DNA from: Bacteroidales bacterium
GTDB lineage: Bacteria; Bacteroidota; Bacteroidia; Bacteroidales; UBA932
DNA: 64,000 nucleotides
Direction: 5' to 3'
Assembly (NCBI GenBank): GCA_017550525.1
Contig: JAFZOU010000050.1
Coordinates: 48,604 to 112,603, forward strand
The notes below the pieces were generated by a model that searched no databases, had not been told where the DNA came from, and saw only the letters and a program-made list of their open reading frames with translations. This document shows, in pieces, positions 13,779 through 22,090 of this stretch; the first letter of the stretch is position 1, and each line of letters starts with the position of its first letter. The position numbers and the translations under genes are program-made.

Positions 13779-15710
13779 ATGAAACATCTTCTAACTATAG
13801 TGTGCACTGTCCTTACGGGCAGCGCACTTTTTGCTCAGAACAGCGTCCTGGATATCCGTGAGGCCCATCCCGGCAAAGACCTTACAATGGAGGAGGCCAT
13901 CTACAAGGGAGTTGGCTACAGCCGTATCCCACGTGACAAATACCCGGCTCTCCCTTCCAAAGGAGAGGGAAAATTTACCGTATTCCAGGATGAATACAGC
14001 CTCTTTATAAAAGACAACGCATCCGGAGAAGTCACTGACATTGCCATCTCCAACAACTCAGGAATAGTCTACGGCCAAACCGTAAGCCGCAATGAATTTG
14101 GCATCGACGCCGGATGGTATGTGTCACCGGATTCCACAAAGGTGGCCTTCTACCGCAAGGACCAGACCCTGGTGACAAAGTTCCCACTCCTTGACATAAA
14201 GACCCGTACTGGTTCCCTCAAGGAGATATACTACCCCATGAACGGAATGGCATCTGAGCACATCTCAGTGGGCATTTTTGACCTTGGGAGCAAAAAGACC
14301 GCCTGGCTTAACGTGACGGACTTTTCGGAGGAACGCTACATCACAAACATAGCCTGGAGCCCTGATGCAAAGTACGTCTACGCACAGATTGTGGACCGCA
14401 GCCAGCATCATATGCGCCTCAACATGTACAGGGTTGCCGACGGTTCCTTCGTCCGCACCATCCTCACTGAGGACAACCCAGCCTGGATAGAGCCCCAGGA
14501 CCCCATTCACTTCATTAAGGGCCGTACGGACGTATTCATCTACCGCACGGACAACCGCAACGGCTTCAGGAATCTGTATCTGGCCGATACCCTTGGCGCC
14601 ATCCGCGGGCTTCCTACCGCCAGTGCGGACGTAGAGTATCTGGATAACGACGGAACTTTTGTCTTCTATACATCGGCCGAGAATTCCCCCGTCCAGAACC
14701 ACCTCTACAAGATGAGGCTGAAGATCCCTAAGAAAAACGCCGTCAAAAAGGCGGCATTCTACAAGCCCGTCCAGCTCACTTCCGGCCGCGGCTGGCACAA
14801 AATCTTCCTCTACCCCGGTTGCAAGGAGTTCCTGGACATCTGGTCCAACACTTCCACGCCCACACAGATGTGGAAGCGCTCAACAGACGGGAAGACAAAT
14901 GAATGTCTCTTCGAGGGAGAGGATCCCCTCAAGGGCTACGCCTCCTGCAAGGTTGAACTTGGCACAGTTTTATCGGCCGATAACGCCTTTGAGAACTATT
15001 ACAGGCTCATCTATCCCAAGGACTTCGATCCTACCAAGAAATATCCCCTCATTGTTTACGTATACGGCGGCCCCCACAGCCAGATGGTCCAGGACAGCTG
15101 GCTTGGAAACATCCGTATGTGGGAAATGCTCATGGCCCAGAAAGGCTATATTGTATATGTGCAGGACAACCGCGGCACCTCAAACCGCGGCGCCGCCTTT
15201 GAGAAGGCCATCAACCGCCAGTGCGGCAAGGCTGAGATGGAAGACCAGATGGTGGGTATCCGCCGCCTTCTTGAACTCCCATACGTGGATTCAGAGCGCG
15301 TTGGCGTTCACGGGTGGAGCTACGGCGGCTTCATGACCATAAGCCTCATGACCACCTACCCTGACGTATTCAAAGTGGGCGTTGCCGGCGGTCCCGTCAT
15401 TGACTGGAAATGGTATGAGATTATGTACGGAGAGCGCTATATGGATAACCCTGAAACCAATCCTGAGGGCTTTGAGGCCACTTCCCTTATCAACAAGGCC
15501 ACAAATCTGAAGGGTAAACTTCTCATCTGCCAGGGCGCCGTGGACGACACTGTTGTGTGGGAGCACAGCCTGAGTTTCATCCAGGTGTGCATAGATAACG
15601 GCATCCCCGTAGACTACTTCCCCTACCCTGTTGCCCAGCACAATGTCTTTGGCCGCAACAGGATCCACCTGATGGATAAGGTAACTCAGTATTTTGAGGA
15701 TTACCTGTAG
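13779..15710 (+). CDS. Dipeptidyl peptidase IV-type S9 serine peptidase
   Basis: 643 residues from the ATG at 13779, which begins a signal peptide (MKHLLTIVCTVLTGSALFAQ). The N-terminal two thirds form the DPP-IV propeller; the C-terminal alpha/beta hydrolase domain has the nucleophile GWSYGGF (about residue 520), Asp in GAVDDTVV and His in AQHNVFG. It removes Xaa-Pro or Xaa-Ala dipeptides from peptide N-termini in the periplasm or outside. Asaccharolytic Bacteroidales use such enzymes for protein feeding. It sits 1 base after the small membrane protein and converges on the GH28 gene, with a 10-base overlap. Confidence 0.9.
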   Translation: MKHLLTIVCTVLTGSALFAQNSVLDIREAHPGKDLTMEEAIYKGVGYSRIPRDKYPALPSKGEGKFTVFQDEYSLFIKDNASGEVTDIAISNNSGIVYGQTVSRNEFGIDAGWYVSPDSTKVAFYRKDQTLVTKFPLLDIKTRTGSLKEIYYPMNGMASEHISVGIFDLGSKKTAWLNVTDFSEERYITNIAWSPDAKYVYAQIVDRSQHHMRLNMYRVADGSFVRTILTEDNPAWIEPQDPIHFIKGRTDVFIYRTDNRNGFRNLYLADTLGAIRGLPTASADVEYLDNDGTFVFYTSAENSPVQNHLYKMRLKIPKKNAVKKAAFYKPVQLTSGRGWHKIFLYPGCKEFLDIWSNTSTPTQMWKRSTDGKTNECLFEGEDPLKGYASCKVELGTVLSADNAFENYYRLIYPKDFDPTKKYPLIVYVYGGPHSQMVQDSWLGNIRMWEMLMAQKGYIVYVQDNRGTSNRGAAFEKAINRQCGKAEMEDQMVGIRRLLELPYVDSERVGVHGWSYGGFMTISLMTTYPDVFKVGVAGGPVIDWKWYEIMYGERYMDNPETNPEGFEATSLINKATNLKGKLLICQGAVDDTVVWEHSLSFIQVCIDNGIPVDYFPYPVAQHNVFGRNRIHLMDKVTQYFEDYL

Positions 15711-17077
15711 GTAGAGAAACTCACATTCTTAAGGAGAAGCATCCCTGGATCATCCACAAGGGATGCTTCTTCCGTATAGAAGAAGCTACAATTTTCAAGG
15801 GTGATATCATGAATCATCCTTAGAGTTCCGGAGGCTTTTATGCCGATACGCGTATCACGGCAGACAACGTTGGAGATGTGGATATCCGTGAACTCCGGAA
15901 CAAAGGATTCCGTCTGAGCTGCAACTGTGTCGTCACGGCCAACGGGACGGTCTGCATAGGAGGTTTCAAACACCACTGCTTCTCCCTGGATATCGGCCAT
16001 ATAAATATCTGAAATCCAAAGGTTTGAGGTGATGCCGCCACGCTCCGGGGCACTCTTGAACCTAAGGCCGGTGTCTGTGCCTGAGAAGGTGTTGTCACGC
16101 ACCACTATGTTACTCATACCGCCAGAGAACTCAGACCCTATCACAAAGCCGCCGTGGGCGTGGAAAACCTTATTCCTGGTGATGAGGATATTGTCACAGG
16201 GGCCGGCCTTCACGCCGGCCTCTCCGGCACCGGCCTTGAGGCATATGCCGTCGTCTCCCACATCCACGAAATCATTCACCACAAGGACGTTACGGCTGTT
16301 CATAAGGTCTATTCCGTCTCCGTTCTGGGCGTTCCAGGGGCAGCGCACGGTAACCCCGTCTATGGTCACATCCTTGCAGCGCTGGGGCACAAGGTGGAAT
16401 TTTGGGGAATTCTGGATGGTGACGCCCTGGACAAGTATGCGCTCGCAGTCCGTGAAGCGGATCATATGGGTGCGCATCTTCTCCTGGGCCTGATATGAAT
16501 CGGCAATATTGTCAAATGCCTTTAAATCAAACGGATACCAGAGGTCTCCCTTGGGGGTGACGGTTCCGCCCATACGTTTGAAGGCGTTCCATTCGGTGTC
16601 AGAAACTTTACTGCGCTTGACGCCCCTCCACCACTCACCGTTTCCGTCAATGAAGCCTTCTCCGGTGATGCTTATGTCCTTGCGCTTGCTGGCGGTGATA
16701 AATGGCACCACCTTTCCGTCCTTGAGGGAAGCCTTTTTGTCGGGGTTCAGAAGGATCATGGCGTTACGTTCAAGGTGAAGGTCAATCCTGTCCTTGAAGC
16801 TGATGGGGCCGGTGAGGAAAATGCCCGCAGGGACAATGAGATGCCCTCCTCCGGCCTTATTAAGGGCCGATATAGCCTTCACAAACGCCTCCGTGTTATC
16901 CGTAATACCGTCTCCCACCCCGCCAAAATCGGCCAGAGAAACCGTGTATTCCGGAATCTGGGGAAGAGCCGGAGCGGTAAGGGTAATGGGAAGGTCCTTG
17001 TAATACTCAGAATAATCCTGAGCGAAGGCCGCCACGGAAAGCAGCATACACAAAGCTATAGCGAAGAATCTTTTCAT
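15701..17077 (-). CDS. Glycoside hydrolase family 28 (polygalacturonase-like)
   Basis: 458 residues. The start at 17077 is preferred over 17092 because it begins the signal peptide MKRFFAIALCMLLSVAAFAQ and lies 21 bases after a TATATTTG box. The right-handed beta-helix shows the GH28 marks NGDGIDLMNS, VGDDGICLKAG and FHAHGGFVIGSE, which carry the catalytic aspartates and His. The family cleaves galacturonic-acid linkages in pectin, outside the cytoplasm. No SusCD pair or other pectin gene is adjacent, so it is not part of a visible utilisation locus. Confidence 0.9.
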   Translation of the reverse strand: MKRFFAIALCMLLSVAAFAQDYSEYYKDLPITLTAPALPQIPEYTVSLADFGGVGDGITDNTEAFVKAISALNKAGGGHLIVPAGIFLTGPISFKDRIDLHLERNAMILLNPDKKASLKDGKVVPFITASKRKDISITGEGFIDGNGEWWRGVKRSKVSDTEWNAFKRMGGTVTPKGDLWYPFDLKAFDNIADSYQAQEKMRTHMIRFTDCERILVQGVTIQNSPKFHLVPQRCKDVTIDGVTVRCPWNAQNGDGIDLMNSRNVLVVNDFVDVGDDGICLKAGAGEAGVKAGPCDNILITRNKVFHAHGGFVIGSEFSGGMSNIVVRDNTFSGTDTGLRFKSAPERGGITSNLWISDIYMADIQGEAVVFETSYADRPVGRDDTVAAQTESFVPEFTDIHISNVVCRDTRIGIKASGTLRMIHDITLENCSFFYTEEASLVDDPGMLLLKNVSFSTYR

Positions 17078-17097
17078 ATCATTGAAGGTCAATTATG

Positions 17098-17105
17098 CAA
17101 ATATA
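17098..17105 (-). promoter_or_regulatory. -7 promoter box of the GH28 gene
   Basis: TATATTTG on the minus strand. It is divergent from the tRNA-Val promoter 35 bases away. Confidence 0.6.
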
Positions 17106-17139
17106 GGCAAAATAATTTTGCACATCATAATTTTTTACC

Positions 17140-17147
17140 TATCTTTG
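17140..17147 (+). promoter_or_regulatory. -7 promoter box of tRNA-Val
   Basis: TATCTTTG, 11 bases before the tRNA. Confidence 0.65.
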
Positions 17148-17158
17148 CAGTCCATTTT

Positions 17159-17233
17159 GAGGGCATAGCTCAGTTGGTTTAGAGCGCTTGCTTGACAGGC
17201 AAGAGGTCCGCAGTTCAAATCTGCGTGTCCTCA
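17159..17233 (+). tRNA. tRNA-Val(GAC)
   Basis: 75 nt cloverleaf. Acceptor GAGGGCA pairs with TGTCCTC (one G-T), the D arm is GCTC...GAGC, the anticodon stem CTTGC/GCAAG holds the loop TTGACAG with anticodon GAC, and the T arm is CGCAG TTCAAAT CTGCG. No CCA is encoded. Confidence 0.93.
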
Positions 17234-17275
17234 CAAAATAAGGGAGGCAGCCGGTGGCTGTCTCCCTTATTTTGT
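17233..17275. terminator. Strong terminator after tRNA-Val
   Basis: ACAAAATAAGGGAG pairs with CTCCCTTATTTTGT around an inner stem CAGCC/GGCTG. The run of A before and T after lets it work on both strands. Confidence 0.8.
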
Positions 17276-17293
17276 GCAAATTTCGTTTCACTT

Positions 17294-17340
17294 TATTGAA
17301 GGGGCTACGCCCCCTCAAACACCCCCTTGTCGGCCTTCGG
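17294..17340. repeat. Short G/C palindromes before greA
   Basis: GGGGCTACGCCCC and GGCCTTCGGCC stand in the gap between the tRNA terminator and the convergent greA gene. They resemble small REP hairpins; function unknown. Confidence 0.45.
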
Positions 17341-17354
17341 CCTCCGAAGTCCTC

Positions 17355-17819
17355 TTATTGTGTAATGCTGTCGATCCTTAGCCTGAGGGTTCCGGAGGGT
17401 ACGCGGACCTCAACCGTTTCTCCAACCTTCTTCCCCATCAGGGCAGCGCCTATTGGGGATTTCAGGGAAATCTTTCCAGCTTCAAGGTCCATCTCGTGGG
17501 GGCTCACTATCTCAAAAGACATACGGGCATTTGTAGTGAGGTTGGTGAATTCTACCCGGCTCAGAAGGCTCACCCTGTCTTTTGGGAGGGCGTCGGGGTT
17601 TATCACACGTGAATTCTCCAGAACCTTCTGAAGAAAGCGGATACGGCTTATGGTCTTCCCCTGTATCCTTCTTGCCTCACGGTATCCGGCGTTGTCGCTT
17701 CGGTCCCCCTGGGCGCTGGCCTCCGCAAGGTCTTCCCTCACCTTCGGATAAACCTCGCCGATAAGATGATGCAATTCGGCGGCAATTTCGTCGTATTTTT
17801 GCTTTGACAGGTATTCCAT
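17355..17819 (-). CDS. greA: GreA/GreB-family transcription elongation factor
   Basis: 154 residues, normal length. The N-terminal coiled coil carries the acidic tip as QGDRSDNAGY (the common form is GDLSENAEY, so the second acid is Asp here). The C-terminal FKBP-like domain is present (FEIVSPHEMDLEAGKISLKSPIGAALMGKKVGE). It enters the RNA polymerase secondary channel and stimulates cleavage of backtracked RNA. It lies 6 bases after the nucleosidase gene and is probably co-transcribed with it. Confidence 0.88.
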   Translation of the reverse strand: MEYLSKQKYDEIAAELHHLIGEVYPKVREDLAEASAQGDRSDNAGYREARRIQGKTISRIRFLQKVLENSRVINPDALPKDRVSLLSRVEFTNLTTNARMSFEIVSPHEMDLEAGKISLKSPIGAALMGKKVGETVEVRVPSGTLRLRIDSITQ

Positions 17820-17825
17820 AGCGCA

Positions 17826-18383
17826 TTATATCTGCCCCAGCAGGGACGTAAACTGCTTCCGGATCTCTGCAAGGATTGCGCGCCAGTCCTTGAGGCTTCC
17901 GTCCAGATTGTCGGAAACCGCCTTCAGGCAGCAGAACTGGAAGCCGTGCTCCTTGCAGAAAAGGGCAGCGGCGTAGGCTTCCATATCAAAGAGGTCATAC
18001 TGACCGGAAAGGGTTCTCACCTGCTCCGGGCTGAATGTCTGGGTACTCATAAAGTAGTCTCCGGAAAAGACCGAGGCGCCTTCCCCGGGAATCTCAATCC
18101 TGTCGTATATTAGTTCACTGCCTCCGTTTGTGAAAGAGGTGCAGCAGAGAATCTCCCCTATGGGATATCGGGCCGATCCAGCGCTGCCGATATTGAGGAT
18201 CAGCGGCTTCTGCCCCGGATGTGCCTTTTCCCACTTCACCAGGGAGCTGAACATACGCATCTTTCCCATCCCGGTATAAACCACCGGAAAGCGAACATCA
18301 TCCTCCGATATCTCGTCCTTGTCGGCCACAAAAAGGACTATATCCCGTCCACGGAGTTCATTCAGTATATTGTCGTCAATCAT
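17826..18383 (-). CDS. Nucleoside phosphorylase/MTA-SAH nucleosidase-like enzyme
   Basis: 185 residues from the ATG at 18383; a TTG 18 bases upstream is less likely. The phosphorylase-fold signs are the core GKMRMFSSLVKW ... LNIGSAGSA, the purine-site region YDLFDMEAYAAALFCKEHG with the M-E-A-Y signature, and AVSDNLDGS with the catalytic Asp. It is shorter than typical MTA/SAH nucleosidase (~230). Cleavage of the N-glycosidic bond of a purine nucleoside is likely, substrate uncertain. It forms a pair with greA. Confidence 0.75.
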   Translation of the reverse strand: MIDDNILNELRGRDIVLFVADKDEISEDDVRFPVVYTGMGKMRMFSSLVKWEKAHPGQKPLILNIGSAGSARYPIGEILCCTSFTNGGSELIYDRIEIPGEGASVFSGDYFMSTQTFSPEQVRTLSGQYDLFDMEAYAAALFCKEHGFQFCCLKAVSDNLDGSLKDWRAILAEIRKQFTSLLGQI

Positions 18384-18431
18384 AACAGGGTGTGCTGGCA
18401 ATTAATCTTCTGTAAAGATACAACTATTTCC

Positions 18432-18523
18432 CGGTCTTAGTCACAAAATGCCTGCAAAACGTGACTAAGATCGTCTTCACTTACAATCTTAGTCAAGAAA
18501 TCGGCCCTAAACGTGACTTAGAC
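18432..18523. repeat. Palindromic repeat, copy 1 (CTTAGTCAC family)
   Basis: About 92 bp. CTTAGTCAC ... GTGACTAAG make one stem and the second half repeats the theme (CTTAGTCA ... GTGACTTAG). An 80-90% identical copy lies at 20155-20245 in the same orientation. Three accessory genes lie between the copies. Confidence 0.8.
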
Positions 18524-18549
18524 CAAAATGACATATCGTGGAAAAGTTG

Positions 18550-18557
18550 TATATTTG
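18550..18557 (+). promoter_or_regulatory. -7 promoter box of the flavodoxin-fold gene
   Basis: TATATTTG, 16 bases before the ATG at 18574. It rules out the GTG start at 18538. Confidence 0.6.
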
Positions 18558-18573
18558 TTTGAAAACAAACAGT

Positions 18574-19155
18574 ATGAATAAACTCGTCGTCATCAACGCC
18601 TGCGTCCGTCAGGCCGATTCCCGCACTCTCCGCATAGCCCAGCCCATCATTGGGGCACTCGGGGAGCGCTATGAGATCACCCGCTATGACCTCCCGGAGA
18701 TGGAGGGAGTAGTCCCGCTCACGCCGTCACTCTTCGAGGCGCGCGGCCGTGGAGATATCCCTGCCTGGGCCCTTGCTGCCGCCAAGGCAATAGCAGCGGC
18801 GGACCGCATCCTCATAGCGGCTCCTTTCTGGGACATGAGCTTCCCGGCTGTGCTGAAGGCATTCTTCGAGCAGGTTTCCCTCTTCGACGTCACCTTCACG
18901 GACACCGGCTCCACCTGCAGGGGGCTCTGCAAGGCCCCGAAGGTCCTCTATATCACTACCCGCGGGATGGACATCCAGACGGGTGATCCCCGGGAGCAGG
19001 CAACGCCCTACCTGAGTGCCCTCGGGTCCCTCTGGAACCTCGGAGAACTGACAACCGTCGCAGCCTGCAACATGGATTACCTCCCGGAGGAAGCCGTCGA
19101 GGAGAAGATATCGGCCTGCATCGCCGGCGGTCTTGAACTGGCAAAAGCCTGGTAA
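18574..19155 (+). CDS. FMN-dependent NAD(P)H oxidoreductase, AzoR/flavodoxin_2 fold
   Basis: 193 residues. The start MNKLVVINACVRQADSRTLRIAQ, the FMN loop IAAPFWDMSFPAVLKAFFEQ and TTRGMDIQTGDP match the azoreductase/NQO1 family, which passes two electrons from NAD(P)H through FMN to quinones, azo or nitro compounds. It is cytosolic. It is followed after 3 bases by a damaged acetyltransferase gene. Codons ending in C/G (CTC, GGG, CCG) look heavier than in neighbouring genes, which together with the flanking repeats suggests acquisition. Confidence 0.85.
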   Translation: MNKLVVINACVRQADSRTLRIAQPIIGALGERYEITRYDLPEMEGVVPLTPSLFEARGRGDIPAWALAAAKAIAAADRILIAAPFWDMSFPAVLKAFFEQVSLFDVTFTDTGSTCRGLCKAPKVLYITTRGMDIQTGDPREQATPYLSALGSLWNLGELTTVAACNMDYLPEEAVEEKISACIAGGLELAKAW

Positions 19156-19158
19156 CAG

Positions 19159-19488
19159 ATGATTATACGCGACGCCCGTCCCGAGGATGCCCCCTTCCTC
19201 GCAAAGTGCATCATGTCAGGGATGCATCTTTATGACTTCGAGAAGTACCCGTCGGATCACCTGGCGGGGATCCTCTCAGGCCTCACCGCCTCAGAGACCC
19301 TTGAGGATGGCATCCGGAAAGGGCTCTCGCTGGGGTTCAACAGGGTGGCGCTCGTGGCGGACCCTGAGTACTCCCATCTTGTCAGCCTCTACAAGTCGCT
19401 GGGGTTCGCCCCGGATGGGACAAGGCACGCCTTCGGGACGGATTTCCTGAGAATGGTCCTTGAAGCCCGGGACAACCAGAGGCGCTGA
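19159..19488 (+). pseudogene. GNAT acetyltransferase with internal deletion
   Basis: 109 residues in an intact frame. The N-terminus (MIIRDARPEDAPFLAKCIMSGM) and the C-terminus (RVALVADPEYSHLVSLYKSLGFAP) are those of a GNAT N-acetyltransferase, but the middle is missing. That middle holds the acetyl-CoA-binding R/Q-x-x-G-x-G/A loop (motif A) and normally gives ~150-200 residues. As built it cannot bind acetyl-CoA in the usual way, so I call it a remnant produced by an in-frame deletion. Confidence 0.65.
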
Positions 19489-19600
19489 CCCCTATGACAT
19501 CCCCGACGGAGGACTGGCTCATTGTCTCAATCGGCCCGTTATTTGCAAATTAACATTAGAATGCAAATTTGATTAATCTGATTATTTTAATACAAGTACT

Positions 19601-20095
19601 ATGAAAAAGTATCTAATCATTGCGGCAGCAGCCTGCCTGGCGCTTCTATCATCCTGCGCCAAAGGAGTATCCCACACCGGAGATGAAACCGGAACCCTGT
19701 ATGGTATCTGGACACTCACCACAAAAAGCATCGAAACCACGGATTCTGACGGTAAAGTCACCACAAAAGATACGGATTACACAAACGTGCACTTCTATCT
19801 TTCCCTGAGCGAATTCCCTATTCCTCACGCAGTGGCAAAGAAAGGCAGCCTCACGGCATTCGACCTTGACGACGTTGACGTGGACATCAACCGCTTCACC
19901 TACAATGCCGATCAAAAGAAGATCAGTTTCACAAAGATTCTGAGCCTCACCGACGGTCTCACGTACAATATGACCCTGCTTGGCACCTTCGATGTGACGG
20001 AACTTACCAAAACCAAGTTTGTCATCAAGCAGAAAGACGTTCTTGGGATTACAACGGTCTACACTTACACCAAAGAGGCAGAGGATAAAAAGTAA
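19601..20095 (+). CDS. Small lipoprotein, unknown function
   Basis: 164 residues. A lipoprotein signal peptide (MKKYLIIAAAACLALLSSC, lipobox LSSC at Cys19) is followed by a beta-rich domain: GTLYGIWTLTTKSIETTDSDGK, FDLDDVDVDINRFTY and a lysine-rich tail. The -GxWxL- opening resembles lipocalin-like domains of Bacteroidales lipoproteins, but this is only a resemblance. It is the last gene of the cassette between the two CTTAGTCAC repeats. Confidence 0.75.
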   Translation: MKKYLIIAAAACLALLSSCAKGVSHTGDETGTLYGIWTLTTKSIETTDSDGKVTTKDTDYTNVHFYLSLSEFPIPHAVAKKGSLTAFDLDDVDVDINRFTYNADQKKISFTKILSLTDGLTYNMTLLGTFDVTELTKTKFVIKQKDVLGITTVYTYTKEAEDKK

Positions 20096-20123
20096 TATTT
20101 CTCTGGGAACACACCTTTATCTT

Positions 20124-20152
20124 CAGCGCCGGGCCCGAAAGGTCCGGCGCTT
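20124..20152. terminator. G/C-rich hairpin after the lipoprotein gene
   Basis: AGCGCCGGxCC / GGxCCGGCGCT around a CGAAA loop. There is no T run, so terminator function is uncertain. Confidence 0.45.
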
Positions 20153-20154
20153 GA

Positions 20155-20245
20155 CGGTCTTAGTCACAAATTGCCGGCAAAACGTAACTAAGATCGTCTC
20201 CGCTAACAATCTTAGTCAAGAAATGGGTCACAAACGTGACTTAGA
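20155..20245. repeat. Palindromic repeat, copy 2 (CTTAGTCAC family)
   Basis: Direct copy of 18432-18523, with GTAACTAAG in place of GTGACTAAG and a changed segment before the last GTGACTTAGA. It closes the three-gene cassette. Confidence 0.8.
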
Positions 20246-20275
20246 TGGGAAAGGCAACCAAGCCCCCCACTGAAA

Positions 20276-21352
20276 CTATTCTATATGTAGCACAAGGTAC
20301 TCTGAGCGGGTACCTATTCTTATTTTTGGGCCCCAGATACCAAGGCCGGAACTCACGTAATAGCGCGTGTTCCCACGGGCGTGGTGCCCCCAGGACTTCT
20401 CAAAAATGGCATCCGTCAACCAGGATATGGGCCATACCTGCCCGTGGTGGGTGTGGCCGCTGAACTGGAAATCCACACCTGCGTCCTCTGCTTCCTCAAG
20501 GTTGAAGGGCTGGTGGTCAAGGAGGATTGTGAAGCTGTCAGAAGGGTGTTCAAGTTCCCACAGGGCTGCACGGCTTGGATTGCTTCGGTCGTCACGACCG
20601 ATTATTGTAATGCCCCCAAACTTTGCCACAGAATCCTTCAGAAGAGTGATTCCGGCGGCAGAGAGGAACTTTTCCGCCTCCTCTTCCTGACTTATGTACT
20701 CGTGATTTCCAAGAACCGTATACATCGGGGCCTTGATGCGGGCAAATTCGCTGGCATAATCTCCCTCCAGAAGAGGCCTCAACTGGATATCCACAATGTC
20801 TCCGCCAAAAAGCACAAGGTCCGGATCCTCAGCGTTTATAAGGTCTATCCAGCGTGCAAGTTCCGGCCTCCGGTTACTGTAACCAAGATGAAGGTCAGAA
20901 GCAAGGACCACCGTTATTGGCTTCTCCAGAGGCTTGTCCGTCTTTATGGTAAGTTCCTCCCTGAACTTATGCTTATAGTGGATTCCTCCAAGGACAATGG
21001 CAATAGCAATGACTCCAAGAAGGCCCGCAAGAGTATACCAGTTTGAGTTAAGCCAATCCTTGGGGATGAGCCTTACAAGCCTTCCAATATCGGCCAGAAT
21101 GAACGCAATCAGAAGATACAGATACGCTATCATCCAGGGATGCCCAACCTCATAAAGGGCTGTGATGGTGCCTATGGAGGCGTTTTTCCTGAGGCCGATA
21201 CTTGCAAACGCCAGCGCCATCCAGATAAGGAAAAGGCCGGCCACGATACTCTTCACCACCCACGTCCCGGGCGTGAGCCTCCATAGATGCCAGGCGACAT
21301 ACGCTGCCGTAGCAAGGAAAATGAGGAATATTATAATAATTGAGGATCTCAT
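20276..21352 (-). CDS. Membrane metallophosphoesterase (YkoQ/YaeI-like)
   Basis: 358 residues. Four hydrophobic segments fill the first ~150 residues, then a calcineurin-like domain with all five metal blocks: SDLHLGYSN, FGGDIVD, VLGNHEYIS, LLDHQPF and FSGHTHHGQ. Proteins of this layout hydrolyse phosphodiesters such as UDP-diacylglucosamine or other lipid-linked or nucleotide substrates at the membrane. It starts 3 bases after the PP2C stop, so it is the last gene of the kinase operon; its link to that signalling is unproven. Confidence 0.85.
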   Translation of the reverse strand: MRSSIIIIFLIFLATAAYVAWHLWRLTPGTWVVKSIVAGLFLIWMALAFASIGLRKNASIGTITALYEVGHPWMIAYLYLLIAFILADIGRLVRLIPKDWLNSNWYTLAGLLGVIAIAIVLGGIHYKHKFREELTIKTDKPLEKPITVVLASDLHLGYSNRRPELARWIDLINAEDPDLVLFGGDIVDIQLRPLLEGDYASEFARIKAPMYTVLGNHEYISQEEEAEKFLSAAGITLLKDSVAKFGGITIIGRDDRSNPSRAALWELEHPSDSFTILLDHQPFNLEEAEDAGVDFQFSGHTHHGQVWPISWLTDAIFEKSWGHHARGNTRYYVSSGLGIWGPKIRIGTRSEYLVLHIE

Positions 21353-21355
21353 ATA

Positions 21356-22090
21356 TCAATTGATGGTAGCCAGGATGATGGAAATGTTGTCCACTCCGCC
21401 GCCTTCGCAGGCCATATTGAAAAGGTCTTCCGCGGTGGCGCCGTTTGAAAGGGCCTCCTCTATGGCTTCATCCGAGGCCATATCTGAGAGGCCGTCGGAT
21501 GAGACGAGGAGCGTGTCCCCGGGGAGAAGTTTTCCGTCAAGGCTGCTGATCCTAAGATAGCCCTCGCAGCCGCCCCCGATGCAGTTCAAGAGTAGTTTAC
21601 TGGCATCCGGGTCTCCGGTAATTCCGCGCTCTGTATCGTCCGTTGTAAGTTGCCGCAGGATTCCGCCTCTGAAACGGTAGGTGCGGCTGTCGCCAGCGTT
21701 CACAAGATAGGTTTTGCCGTAGTGCCAGATAACCCCGGTAAGCGTGCAGCCCATAGGACGCTCCTGGCCATCGGCATAAGCCCTCTCGTTGAGCGTACGT
21801 GAAATATCGGCCACAGCATCACGGAGGTCATCCTCAAAGCGTTCCTGCGTAATTTCACGGGCCGATAACCGCTCCTGAATCTGCTCCAGGGTGTACTCAC
21901 TGGCCTCCTCTCCCCTTTCGTGCCCGCCCATACCGTCGGAAACCAGAAGATAGAAAAAGCCTTCCTCCGGAGTTGTTACCGTTAATTCAGAGTTGTCGTC
22001 ACGGAGGAAAAAGCCGCCAAGGGAAACGGCATCCTCATTGTTGTCCCTCACAAGGCCTTTGTGGCAGATAGCCTGGATACTCAGTCTCAT
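21356..22090 (-). CDS. PP2C-family Ser/Thr protein phosphatase
   Basis: 244 residues, soluble. All metal-binding motifs are present: VRDNNEDA (residues 15-22), SDGMGGHERGEEAS, GDSRTYRF, SSDGLSDMAS and VDNISIIL. It should remove phosphate from Ser/Thr residues phosphorylated by the kinase two genes upstream. The start overlaps the FHA gene stop by 4 bases. PP2C, FHA and Ser/Thr kinase genes in one operon are the standard parts of a reversible phospho-threonine switch. Confidence 0.92.
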   Translation of the reverse strand: MRLSIQAICHKGLVRDNNEDAVSLGGFFLRDDNSELTVTTPEEGFFYLLVSDGMGGHERGEEASEYTLEQIQERLSAREITQERFEDDLRDAVADISRTLNERAYADGQERPMGCTLTGVIWHYGKTYLVNAGDSRTYRFRGGILRQLTTDDTERGITGDPDASKLLLNCIGGGCEGYLRISSLDGKLLPGDTLLVSSDGLSDMASDEAIEEALSNGATAEDLFNMACEGGGVDNISIILATIN

